Shown: in pieces, positions 1 to 5,991 of the stretch
How the letters are laid out: every line of letters starts with the position of its first letter
Numbering within the stretch: position 1 is the stretch's first letter
Made by a program: the position numbers and the translations under genes
From: Myxococcaceae bacterium
GTDB taxonomy: Bacteria > Myxococcota > Myxococcia > Myxococcales > Myxococcaceae
Length of the DNA stretch: 6,014 bases
Direction: 5' to 3'
NCBI GenBank assembly: GCA_018262385.1
Contig: JAGSPQ010000251.1
Span: 1-6,014 of the forward strand
The notes under the pieces: generated by a model
The model's database searches: none
The model's input: only the letters and a program-made list of their open reading frames with translations
What the model was told of the DNA's origin: nothing

Positions 1-211
1 CCCCGGCAGCTACACCGTCAAGCTGGCGGTGGTGGACGACGCAGCCAACCCGATCGAGACCAACCGGACCTTCCAGGTGGTGGTGACCGCGAAGCCGGCC
101 CAGCTCGAGGACGTGGTGGGCGTCTGCGGCTGCGGCGCGACCTCGGCACCCGCCGCGCTCCTGCTGTGGGCGCTCGGCGCGCTCGCCTTCCTGCGGGGCA
201 GGCGCCGCTGA
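1..211 (+). CDS. Partial surface protein: C-terminal end with PKD/Ig-like strand and MYXO-CTERM sorting tail
   Basis: Only the last 69 residues are in the window; the first complete codon is at base 2 and the gene enters from the left edge. The visible start (GSYTVKLAVVDDAANP, then TFQVVVTA) has the G-Y-x-V-x-L-x-V-x-D pattern that closes PKD or Ig-like beta-sandwich repeats. A linker follows, then a tail with CGCG, a hydrophobic stretch of about 17 residues (APAALLLWALGALAFL) and the basic end RGRRR. This three-part tail matches the MYXO-CTERM type known from myxobacteria, which sends proteins to the cell envelope or surface and is processed near the cysteine. The body of the protein and its function cannot be seen. 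Its stop lies 1 base before the polyferredoxin start, so the two are probably one transcript. The reading frame and tail are clear; the repeat family (PKD against cadherin or other Ig-like) is uncertain. Confidence 0.85.
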   Translation, partial: PGSYTVKLAVVDDAANPIETNRTFQVVVTAKPAQLEDVVGVCGCGATSAPAALLLWALGALAFLRGRRR

Positions 212-212
212 C

Positions 213-1721
213 ATGTGGGTGAAGCTGAGGCGCGCGTACCAGGTCCTCTTCCTCTCGCTCTTCCTGTTCCTCCTGGTCGTCACCAGCGCGGGAGCGATCA
301 AGGGCTACCCGGTCGGGTGGTTTCTCTGGGGGGACCCGCTGGTCGCCCTCTCCACCGCGCTCGCCTCGCGCACCCTCGCGCCCCACCTGCTCTGGTCGGT
401 GCCGCTGGTGCTGGTGGCCCTCGTCTTCGGCCGCTTCTTCTGCGGGTGGATGTGCCCGATGGGCGTGCTCCACCATGTGATCAGCTACCTCTCGCTGAAG
501 CGAAAGGCGGTCGACCGGATCGCCGCCAACCAGCCGCGGCCGGCGTGGCAGCGGGTGAAGTACTACGTGCTGGTGGTGATGTTGGGCATGGCCGCCCTCG
601 GCAGCACCCAGGTCGGGCTGCTCGATCCGATCGCCTCGACGTGGAGAGGGCTGGCCACCGTGGTCGTCCCCGCCGCGGCCAACAGCGGAGTGGCCATCCT
701 CCAGGACGAACGGCACTTCCAGTTTGGCTGGCTGATCGCCGCCGTCTTCTTCGGCGCGCTGGCGCTCAACCTGATCTGGCCCCGCTTCTACTGCCGGGTG
801 CTCTGCCCGCTGGGCGCGCTGCTCGGCCTGCTGTCGAAGTTCTCGCTCTTCCGCATCTCGCGCCAGGAGGGCGCCTGCAATCTCTGCAAGGCCTGCGTCA
901 CCGACTGCGCGGGCGCCGCCGACCCGATGGGCACCTGCAACACCGCCGAGTGTCTGATGTGCATGGCCTGCCTCGAGGCGTGCCCCAAGGGCGCGGTCAC
1001 CTACAGCTTCCTCCCCGGCCTGGGGACCCACACCACCCGGGTCGACCTCACCCGAAGGCGCTGGGTGACCGCCGCCGCCGCGGGGGTGGTGGCGGTGCCG
1101 CTGATGCGGGCCTCGGACGCCGGAGCGCGGCCCGCCCCCGAGCGGATCCGCCCTCCCGGCGCGGTCGACGAGCCCGAGTTCCTCGCCCGGTGCATCAAGT
1201 GCTCGGCGTGCATGAAGGTCTGCCCCACCGGGGGCCTGCAGCCGGCGCTGCTCGAGGCCGGCCTCGAGGGCCTGTGGACGCCGGTGCTGGTCCCGCGCGT
1301 CGGCCACTGCGAGCAGGGCTGCACCCTGTGCACCCAGGTGTGCCCCACCGCCGCGCTGACCCCGCTCACCGTCGGCGAGAAGATCGGCCAGCCCCCCGCG
1401 GTGGACCCGGTGCGCCTGGGCTCGGCCGCGATCGATCGCGGCCGGTGCCTGCCCTGGGCCAACGACACCCAGTGCATCGTCTGCGAAGAGGTCTGCCCCA
1501 CCTCGCCCAAGGCCATCTTCTTCAAGGAAGAGCAGGTGCGGATGCGCGACGGGACCCAGGTGCTCTTCAAGCGGCCGCACGTCGACCTCGAGAAGTGCAT
1601 CGGGTGCGGCATCTGCGAGGCCCGCTGCCCGGTGTTCGATCGCGCCGCGATTCGGGTCAGCTCGGTCGGAGAGACCCGCAGCAGGAGCAACCGGGTGATC
1701 CTGAAGGGCGGGAAGGTCTAG
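213..1721 (+). CDS. NapH-NapG/MauM-type fused polyferredoxin, membrane [4Fe-4S] protein
   Basis: Predicted to carry electrons from membrane quinol through a chain of iron-sulfur clusters, as NapH and NapG do for periplasmic nitrate reductase and MauN/MauM for methylamine oxidation. Residues 1-260 are NapH-like: membrane helices near 10-28, 58-76, 116-134 and 171-189, the two CxxxCP motifs (C77/C81 and C194/C198), then two cluster motifs (C222-C225-C228-C232 and C247-C250-C253-C257-P). Residues 279-300 are a basic plus hydrophobic segment (TRRRW, then A/V-rich). Residues 320-502 are NapG/MauM-like with four cluster sets: C327/C330/C333/C337; C366/C370/C373/C377; C412 with C421/C424/C428; C462/C465/C468/C472. 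NapH and NapG are usually separate proteins of roughly 230-290 residues each; here they are one chain. ATG at 213 follows a purine-rich GGGGCAGG and the upstream stop by 1 base. No nitrate reductase or other terminal enzyme is in view, so the acceptor is unknown. Fold assignment is strong; the role is inferred. Confidence 0.93.
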   Translation: MWVKLRRAYQVLFLSLFLFLLVVTSAGAIKGYPVGWFLWGDPLVALSTALASRTLAPHLLWSVPLVLVALVFGRFFCGWMCPMGVLHHVISYLSLKRKAVDRIAANQPRPAWQRVKYYVLVVMLGMAALGSTQVGLLDPIASTWRGLATVVVPAAANSGVAILQDERHFQFGWLIAAVFFGALALNLIWPRFYCRVLCPLGALLGLLSKFSLFRISRQEGACNLCKACVTDCAGAADPMGTCNTAECLMCMACLEACPKGAVTYSFLPGLGTHTTRVDLTRRRWVTAAAAGVVAVPLMRASDAGARPAPERIRPPGAVDEPEFLARCIKCSACMKVCPTGGLQPALLEAGLEGLWTPVLVPRVGHCEQGCTLCTQVCPTAALTPLTVGEKIGQPPAVDPVRLGSAAIDRGRCLPWANDTQCIVCEEVCPTSPKAIFFKEEQVRMRDGTQVLFKRPHVDLEKCIGCGICEARCPVFDRAAIRVSSVGETRSRSNRVILKGGKV

Positions 1722-1723
1722 CC

Positions 1724-2260
1724 GTGCGGACGCTGGCGATCGTCGCGCTGGGGGTGCTGCCGATCGCGCTGGTGGGCTGGATCTTCTACCGGGGCGCGAC
1801 CCAGCCCCTGCCCGAGCTGGTGCTGGTGGAAAGCCCGCCGGCCGCCGGCCCCGACGTGAAGCTCAAGGCGCTGTTCGACGGAGACCTCGGCGGGGTGACC
1901 CGGAATGGAGAGCTCGCGCTCTACGACGAGAAGACGCTCTTCGAGTACATCAACGGCGCCGCGCCGATCTTCCTCGAGCGCCACTTCCGCCGGCTGGCGG
2001 CCGCGGAGCTCAAGCTGCAGACGAGCGAGCTGGTCTGCGACGTCTACGACATGGGCGAGGCGGCGAACGCCACCTCCATCTTCGACAAGGAGCGCTCGGC
2101 GTCAGCCAGGCCAGTCGAGGGGTGGGACGGCGCCGTCTCGGGCTCGATGTCGTTCGTGTTTCACCAGGGGCCCTACTACGTGAAGCTGACCGCGTTCGAC
2201 GCCACCGCGGAGGCCGCGCTGCCAGCCCTCGCGCGGGCGTTGAAGGGGAAGATGAAATGA
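1724..2260 (+). CDS. DUF6599-like membrane-anchored protein
   Basis: A 178-residue protein of unknown function. Residues 4-22 form a single hydrophobic N-terminal helix (LAIVALGVLPIALVGWIF), followed by a Pro-rich linker and a soluble domain, so it is probably tethered to the outer face of the inner membrane. Residues 47-90 (LFDGDLGG, then ALYDEKTLFEYINGAA) resemble the start of the DUF6599 family, whose hallmark is a D/E-x-L-F-x-Y-I-N-G-A-A segment. I recognise that from memory and have not searched it. Later segments, VYDMGEAANATSIFDKER and YYVKLTAF, also suit this family. The start is GTG, chosen because it lies 2 bases after the polyferredoxin stop, has GGAAGG 7 bases upstream (1711-1716), and gives a complete membrane anchor. 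The last codons overlap the next gene by ATGA. The steady pairing with polyferredoxin and DUF362 genes here suggests an accessory part of the same complex. Confidence 0.85.
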   Translation: MRTLAIVALGVLPIALVGWIFYRGATQPLPELVLVESPPAAGPDVKLKALFDGDLGGVTRNGELALYDEKTLFEYINGAAPIFLERHFRRLAAAELKLQTSELVCDVYDMGEAANATSIFDKERSASARPVEGWDGAVSGSMSFVFHQGPYYVKLTAFDATAEAALPALARALKGKMK

Positions 2261-3228
2261 GCAAGCCCCGGGTCTTCAGCCGCCGCGAGGCGCTGCAGCT
2301 CGCCGCGACCTCGGCCGCCGGCCTGGTCACCGTCGGCGGAGGCCTGTGGCTCGCGGCCCGCCACCACGCCAACCGCGACGTGGTGCTGCCGTCGATCCGG
2401 TCCCACCGCGTCGAGCAGCCGGCTGGCGCGCCGCGGTGGGTGGTCGCCCGCGGACCCGACGCCGCCGCGAACGTCCGCCGCGCGCTCGAGGCGATCGGAG
2501 GGATGGGCGCCTTCGTCAAGCGGGGCGAGAGCGTGCTGATCAAACCGAACGTCGGGTGGAACCGGCTGCCGGAGCAGGCCGCCAACACCAACCCGGAGGT
2601 GGTGGCCGAGGTGGTGCGCCACGTGAGGGCCGCCGGCGCGGCGAAGATCTGGGTGGCCGACGTGCCGGTGAACGCGGCCGAGCGGTGCTTCGAGCGCTCG
2701 GGAATCAGCCGCGCCGTCGGCGACGCGGGCGCGACCGTGCTGCTGCCCGGCTCGAACAGCTTCACCGAGGTCTCGGTGGGTGGCCAGGTGCTGCAGAGCG
2801 CGAACGTGCTCAAGGTGCTGGCCGACGCGGACAAGGTGATCAACCTGCCGATGGTGAAGCAGCACGGCCTCACCCAGCTCACCGGCTGCTTGAAGAACTG
2901 GTACGGCGTGCTCGGCGGGCATCGGGTGCGGCTGCACCAGGACATCCACCACTCGATCGTCGACCTCGCCGCGATGGCGAAGCCGACGCTCACCGTGCTC
3001 GACGCGACGCGGGTGCTGATGGCCAACGGGCCGACCGGCGGCTCGCTGAGCGACGTGAAGCGCCTCGACACCATCGTGGTGGGCCTCGACGAAGTGGCGC
3101 TCGACACCTTCGGCGCCAGCCTGATGGGGTTCGACCCGGCGGAGATCGGCTTTCTGGAAATCGCAGAGAAGGCCGGGCTGGGAACCCGGGACTTCCGCAG
3201 CCTCAAGTCGGTCGAGATTCCCGGGTAG
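2257..3228 (+). CDS. DUF362 domain protein with twin-arginine signal
   Basis: A 323-residue protein of the DUF362 family, which often occurs with iron-sulfur proteins and has no settled biochemical role. The N-terminus (residues 5-36) is a twin-arginine export signal: SRREALQL followed by a small-residue hydrophobic core, which points to folded export to the periplasm or outer membrane-facing side. The domain itself spans about 60-310, with landmarks SVLIKPNVGWN (92-102), TNPEVV (111-116), DKVINLPMVKQH (192-203), GCLKNWYGVLG (210-220) and DATRVLMANGP (249-259). It has only two cysteines (C144 and C211) and no ferredoxin motif, so it would depend on the fused polyferredoxin upstream for electrons if it is redox active. 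The ATG at 2257 overlaps the preceding stop (ATGA) and has AAGGGGA 7 bases upstream (2243-2249), which argues for translational coupling. Its 3' end overlaps the converging membrane-protein gene by 26 bases. Confidence 0.92.
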   Translation: MSKPRVFSRREALQLAATSAAGLVTVGGGLWLAARHHANRDVVLPSIRSHRVEQPAGAPRWVVARGPDAAANVRRALEAIGGMGAFVKRGESVLIKPNVGWNRLPEQAANTNPEVVAEVVRHVRAAGAAKIWVADVPVNAAERCFERSGISRAVGDAGATVLLPGSNSFTEVSVGGQVLQSANVLKVLADADKVINLPMVKQHGLTQLTGCLKNWYGVLGGHRVRLHQDIHHSIVDLAAMAKPTLTVLDATRVLMANGPTGGSLSDVKRLDTIVVGLDEVALDTFGASLMGFDPAEIGFLEIAEKAGLGTRDFRSLKSVEIPG

Positions 3229-4012
3229 CGCGCACGGGCCGGGGTTGAAGCAGTGCCAGCAGCCGCGGCGCCAGGTCGCGCCAGATCAGCAGCGAGACCG
3301 CCCACCACAGCACGATCCACAGCGGGACCCCTCCCAGCCAGCCGAGGTGGTAGCGGTGGAGCCCGCCGACCTGGATGTAGAGGATCTCGACCAGCGGCCC
3401 GATCACCAGCGCGAGCGCGACCAGCCGTCGCTCGCGATGGTCCCAGCCGAAGATCGCGAAGTGCACGGCGCCCGCCGCGAGGAACGGGAGCCAGGAGAGC
3501 ACCGGGTCGAGGTAGGCGCGGTAGATCGCCTGGCGCGTCGCCACCACCAGCGCCAGCTGGGCGGCGATCTTGACCCACGGCTGGCTCGAGTTGAACGGGC
3601 CGACGCGAACCAGCGGGCGCGGCGACGGATCGGAGCCGAAGCACTCGCAGAGCGCGAGCGTCGCGAGGAAGCGCAGGATCAGCCCCCAGTAGAGGAGCAT
3701 CCACAGCGGCAGGCTCGACACCCCGGCGAGATCGGTCGGCACCGCGTAGTCGTAGATCCGGTGACCATCGACCGAGTTCCAGTCGTTGAAGGCTCCGACG
3801 CCGGTCGCGATCGCCGAGAAGGCGAGCTCGGTGCCCAGCCCGTGGCGGGGCCGCAGCCGGCTCCAGGCCACCGTTCGCGCGAACCAGGCCGCGACGACGA
3901 GCGCGGTCATCGCGGGGATCTGGTGCGAGAAGGTGCAGATCCCCACGCTCACCGCGACGATCGCGGCGCCGTCGATCGCCAGCTCGGCCTTCGTCGTCGC
4001 GCGGGTGCGCAC
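3203..4012 (-). CDS. Eight-helix integral membrane protein, function unknown
   Basis: A 269-residue hydrophobic protein I cannot assign to a named family. By eye it has about eight membrane helices, near residues 10-29, 32-50, 61-77, 101-122, 146-167, 171-190, 197-215 and 227-246. Polar and aromatic residues that could form a site in the membrane stand out: FNDW (75-78), GHRIYDY (83-89), E209 and HRYH (219-222). Two segments look like repeats of each other (see findings). Its general look, with acidic residues in helices and a GVPLW motif near the end, recalls carotenoid- or lipid-modifying membrane proteins, but this is only a resemblance. The start is GTG at 4012, 5 bases after the radical SAM stop. 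No good Shine-Dalgarno is adjacent (only GAGG 14 bases away), so coupling to the upstream gene is likely. The first internal ATG (residue 35) would delete helix 1. The Asp/Trp-rich loops make a simple structural role less likely. Confidence 0.85.
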   Translation of the reverse strand: MRTRATTKAELAIDGAAIVAVSVGICTFSHQIPAMTALVVAAWFARTVAWSRLRPRHGLGTELAFSAIATGVGAFNDWNSVDGHRIYDYAVPTDLAGVSSLPLWMLLYWGLILRFLATLALCECFGSDPSPRPLVRVGPFNSSQPWVKIAAQLALVVATRQAIYRAYLDPVLSWLPFLAAGAVHFAIFGWDHRERRLVALALVIGPLVEILYIQVGGLHRYHLGWLGGVPLWIVLWWAVSLLIWRDLAPRLLALLQPRPVRATRESRPT

Positions 4013-4017
4013 GGCGG

Positions 4018-5289
4018 CTAGCTGGACCTCACCAGGTCGAGGACCTCGCGCACCAGGGTCCACGGCTTGCGCAGCCCGTGCGCGTAGGCGTCGGTGGTGT
4101 AGTTCTGCGCCCAGTTGCAGTCGGCGCCGCACTGGTTGCTGGCCGGCCCGTGAAAGCGCGTCGGCTCCACCCGCGAGCACGCGTGGGCGTAGAGCGCGTC
4201 GACGTCGTCGAACTCCAACACGTCGACGTACTCGGGGGAGACGTTCACCGTCGCCTTGCACGGCCAGGCGAGTCGGCCGTCGAAGTCCACGTGAGGTTTG
4301 AGCGTGTTGCGGCAGTCGAGCGGCGCCGAGCCGAGCAGGCGGGTGGTCAGGCGCTCGGAGCCCACGATCCGGTGGCCCTCGCGCTTGCGGGCAATCACGT
4401 TCCGGCAGAACGCCTCGTACGCCGGGTCGTCGCGCAGGCCGCCGGCGATCCGCGGCCCGACGTTCATCGGCACCGGCGCGAACCAGATCCCCAGATCGTT
4501 CGCCAGGTCCAGCACCGCCTGGGCCTCGGCGATCTGCCCCGGCTCGACGACGCAGTTCACCATCAGCTTGAAGCGCATCGGCGCGGAGAGCTCGCGCAGC
4601 AGCAGCAGGTTGCGCAGCACGGTCTGCGGCGCGTCGGTGACCCACAGCCGGCCGAGGCGGGCGAGATCGAGGCCGTCGAGGGACACGATCACCACGTCGG
4701 TGTCGGCCAGCCAGGTGCGCCACTCGGGGCGGGCGAGCTGCCGCGCGACGAGGCTCCCGTTGGTGTTGATCAGGATCGGGAAGTACTTCAGGTCGCGCGC
4801 CGCGCGGGTGAGCGCCGGCAGGTCCTGGCGCGCGGTGGGCTCGCCGCCCGCGAAGTAGACCGACGGCGCGCGGGTGCGCATCACCTCGAGCAGCCGCTTC
4901 CCCCGCGCGGTGTCGAGTGCCCCCTTCGCCGGCAGGTCCGGGTACTTCCGTCCCTGGTGGTCGTCGCAGTAGGTGCAGCGGAAGTTGCAGGCGCGCAGCA
5001 TCGTCCAGATGAAGTACAGCGGGACGAGGTCCTCCCGGCCGGCGCGGGTCCGGCGCCGGTTCTCGACGAAGTTCCCGGCGGCGGTGCGGTACGAGGCCAG
5101 CCGCCGCCGCAGCGCAGCGCCGCGCGGCTCGGGGCGCTCGAGCCGGGGAAGGAGCTCGGCCGCGAGCGCGCGCGCCTCGGCGTCCAGCCGCGGCCAGTCG
5201 GGGTGACCCGCCCGGGGCTGGTACCGCCGGAACCCGGGCAACGGGCGGGGGAGCTCTGCGATGTAGTCCTGCAGCGCGATCGCGGTCAT
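4018..5289 (-). CDS. Radical SAM enzyme with cysteine-rich C-terminal (SPASM/twitch-like) region
   Basis: A 423-residue cytoplasmic iron-sulfur enzyme expected to cleave S-adenosylmethionine and start radical chemistry on an unknown substrate. The canonical CxxxCxxC lies at C101/C105/C108 (ACNFRCTYCDD), followed by the SAM-binding GGEPT (148-152), a TNGS strand end (176-179) and VSLDG (202-206), which are all typical of the barrel fold. After the barrel comes C326 (LDCRN), then HVDFDGRLAWPC with C344, and C371, C387 and C391 (CGADC). The DxDGRxxPC arrangement is like SPASM or twitch domains and suggests at least one auxiliary cluster. The N-terminal 90 residues are a family-specific extension rich in Arg, Pro and Leu. 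ATG at 5289 is chosen over upstream in-frame codons because it overlaps the TetR stop (ATGA) and has AAGGAGAG 6 bases upstream. The neighbouring repressor and membrane protein suggest a regulated pathway. HpnH-like or peptide-modifying enzymes are alternatives; no precursor peptide is in view. Confidence 0.93.
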   Translation of the reverse strand: MTAIALQDYIAELPRPLPGFRRYQPRAGHPDWPRLDAEARALAAELLPRLERPEPRGAALRRRLASYRTAAGNFVENRRRTRAGREDLVPLYFIWTMLRACNFRCTYCDDHQGRKYPDLPAKGALDTARGKRLLEVMRTRAPSVYFAGGEPTARQDLPALTRAARDLKYFPILINTNGSLVARQLARPEWRTWLADTDVVIVSLDGLDLARLGRLWVTDAPQTVLRNLLLLRELSAPMRFKLMVNCVVEPGQIAEAQAVLDLANDLGIWFAPVPMNVGPRIAGGLRDDPAYEAFCRNVIARKREGHRIVGSERLTTRLLGSAPLDCRNTLKPHVDFDGRLAWPCKATVNVSPEYVDVLEFDDVDALYAHACSRVEPTRFHGPASNQCGADCNWAQNYTTDAYAHGLRKPWTLVREVLDLVRSS

Positions 5290-5930
5290 CGGCGTCTCTC
5301 CTTGCGGTGCTTCTTCGTCCCTTCCGGTGAGCCGAGCGCCTTCGCCGCCCCGAGCGTCAGCTGGGTGAGCGTCTCCACCGCGTCCTCGCGGCGGACGCCC
5401 TTCCCGAAGAGCACCTGCAGCCCGATGCGCAGCCACAGCGCGAGCAGCCCCTGGGCCGCCAGCGCCACTCTCGCAGCGCTGCGCGCGTCGTCCCCGACCA
5501 GCGTCCCGAGCAGCGCGGTGACCAGCATCACCGCCGGCGGGTTGACCCCGTCGCGCAGGGTCTCCAGCCGCGGGGCGCCGCCCAGCCGCTGCGCGTAGGC
5601 CTGCACGAAGTGGCGCTCGGCCTCCCAGTGCTCGAGAAAGACCTCGGCCGTCCGGCGCACCCGCGCCTCGACGCTGCCCTTCCCTTCGGCCCAGACCGGC
5701 CGCAGACGCGCCTCCAGCCCGGCGTTGAAGTCCGCGAGCAGCTCGTCGGCCAGCGCCTCCTTCGTCGCGAAGTGCACGTAGACCGTGCCGTGCGCGACGC
5801 CCGCCGCCTTCGCGATGCTGCCGACGGACGTCGCGTCCCAGCCGTTCTCCGCGAAGCAAGCGAGCGCCGCCGCCTTGAGCGCCTGTCGTGTCGCGAGCTT
5901 CTGCTCCTGCCTCGGTCCCGCCGTCGCCAT
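5286..5930 (-). CDS. TetR/AcrR-family transcriptional repressor
   Basis: A 214-residue DNA-binding regulator, the usual length for the family. Residues 12-60 carry the classic TetR N-terminal domain: AALACFAENGWDATSVGSIAKAAGV, then HGTVYVHFATKEALADEL, with the helix-turn-helix at about 36-56 and the conserved VYVHF recognition-helix end. Residues 75-200 are the variable ligand-binding and dimerisation half, with hydrophobic helices (for example 132-145 and 155-175) that could form a pocket for a hydrophobic effector. The tail is very basic (KKHRKERRR) because it is encoded across the Shine-Dalgarno of the next gene. ATG at 5930 lies just downstream of a palindromic operator and promoter, so it likely represses itself and the two genes it precedes. 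No strong Shine-Dalgarno precedes it, so translation may be weak, as suits a repressor. The effector is not predictable from sequence; the product of the radical SAM pathway is a reasonable guess. Confidence 0.95.
   Translation of the reverse strand: MATAGPRQEQKLATRQALKAAALACFAENGWDATSVGSIAKAAGVAHGTVYVHFATKEALADELLADFNAGLEARLRPVWAEGKGSVEARVRRTAEVFLEHWEAERHFVQAYAQRLGGAPRLETLRDGVNPPAVMLVTALLGTLVGDDARSAARVALAAQGLLALWLRIGLQVLFGKGVRREDAVETLTQLTLGAAKALGSPEGTKKHRKERRR
5296..5303 (-). promoter_or_regulatory. Shine-Dalgarno site of the radical SAM gene
   Basis: On the minus strand this reads AAGGAGAG, ending 6 bases before the ATG at 5289. It lies inside the last codons of the TetR gene. It decides the start of the radical SAM gene against longer in-frame readings that extend to about 5859 and would overlap the whole repressor gene. 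The ATGA overlap of stop and start supports coupled translation. Confidence 0.85.
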
Positions 5931-5946
5931 GCGCGCACCGCCGTTC

Positions 5947-5977
5947 GCTGACTGACAGTCAGTGATTAGCTGTCAGC
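5947..5977. promoter_or_regulatory. Palindromic operator, probable binding site of the TetR repressor
   Basis: The core is a perfect 15-base palindrome with one central base, CTGACTG-A-CAGTCAG, at 5948-5962. A related half site, CTGTCAG at 5970-5976, pairs with CTGACAG at 5952-5958 across an 11-base spacer, and GCTGAC (5947-5952) pairs with GTCAGC (5972-5977) in an overlapping 31-base imperfect dyad. The block lies 17 bases upstream of the tetR start and covers the presumed -10 box and start site of the same operon. Bound protein there would block RNA polymerase, the standard TetR-family mechanism. The symmetry is seen directly; which regulator binds is inferred from position. Confidence 0.7.
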
Positions 5978-5991
5978 GGCGGAGGTGTCAA
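5963..5991 (-). promoter_or_regulatory. Sigma-70-type promoter for the tetR-radical SAM-membrane protein operon
   Basis: The minus strand shows a perfect TTGACA at 5991-5986. The -10 element is less certain: GCTAAT (5970-5965) has four matches to TATAAT at a short spacing of 15, while TAATCA (5968-5963) has a 17-base spacing but few matches. This is one of the few A/T-richer spots in the window. Transcription would begin near 5955-5958, giving a leader of about 25 bases. It overlaps the operator. Confidence 0.55.

Noticed and set aside
18..1580. Long open reading frame of 520 codons on the minus strand, opposite the polyferredoxin
   Set aside because: The translation is a low-complexity Arg/Gly/Ala/His mix with no motif, while the opposite strand encodes a polyferredoxin with perfectly spaced cysteines. 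Long antisense frames are expected at this GC content.
215..1723. Upstream in-frame extension of the DUF6599-like gene, giving 681 residues
   Set aside because: The extension is a +2 shadow of the polyferredoxin gene and is rich in Arg, Pro and Gly without motifs. The GTG at 1724 has a Shine-Dalgarno and yields a clean membrane anchor.
3184..3226. Inverted repeat ACCCGGGA/TCCCGGGT (3184-3191 and 3219-3226) as a bidirectional terminator at the convergent ends
   Set aside because: The loop is 27 bases, no T-run follows on either strand, and CCCGGG is self-complementary and common at this GC content. Intrinsic termination is not supported.
4078..5598. Open frame of 506 codons on the plus strand across the radical SAM and TetR genes
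   Set aside because: It is a Val/Arg/Gly-rich shadow that overlaps two genes with clear catalytic and DNA-binding motifs on the other strand.
5290..5859. Longer N-terminus for the radical SAM protein, up to 613 residues
   Set aside because: The extra sequence overlaps the TetR gene in another frame and shows no domain. The start at 5289 has a strong Shine-Dalgarno and ATGA coupling.
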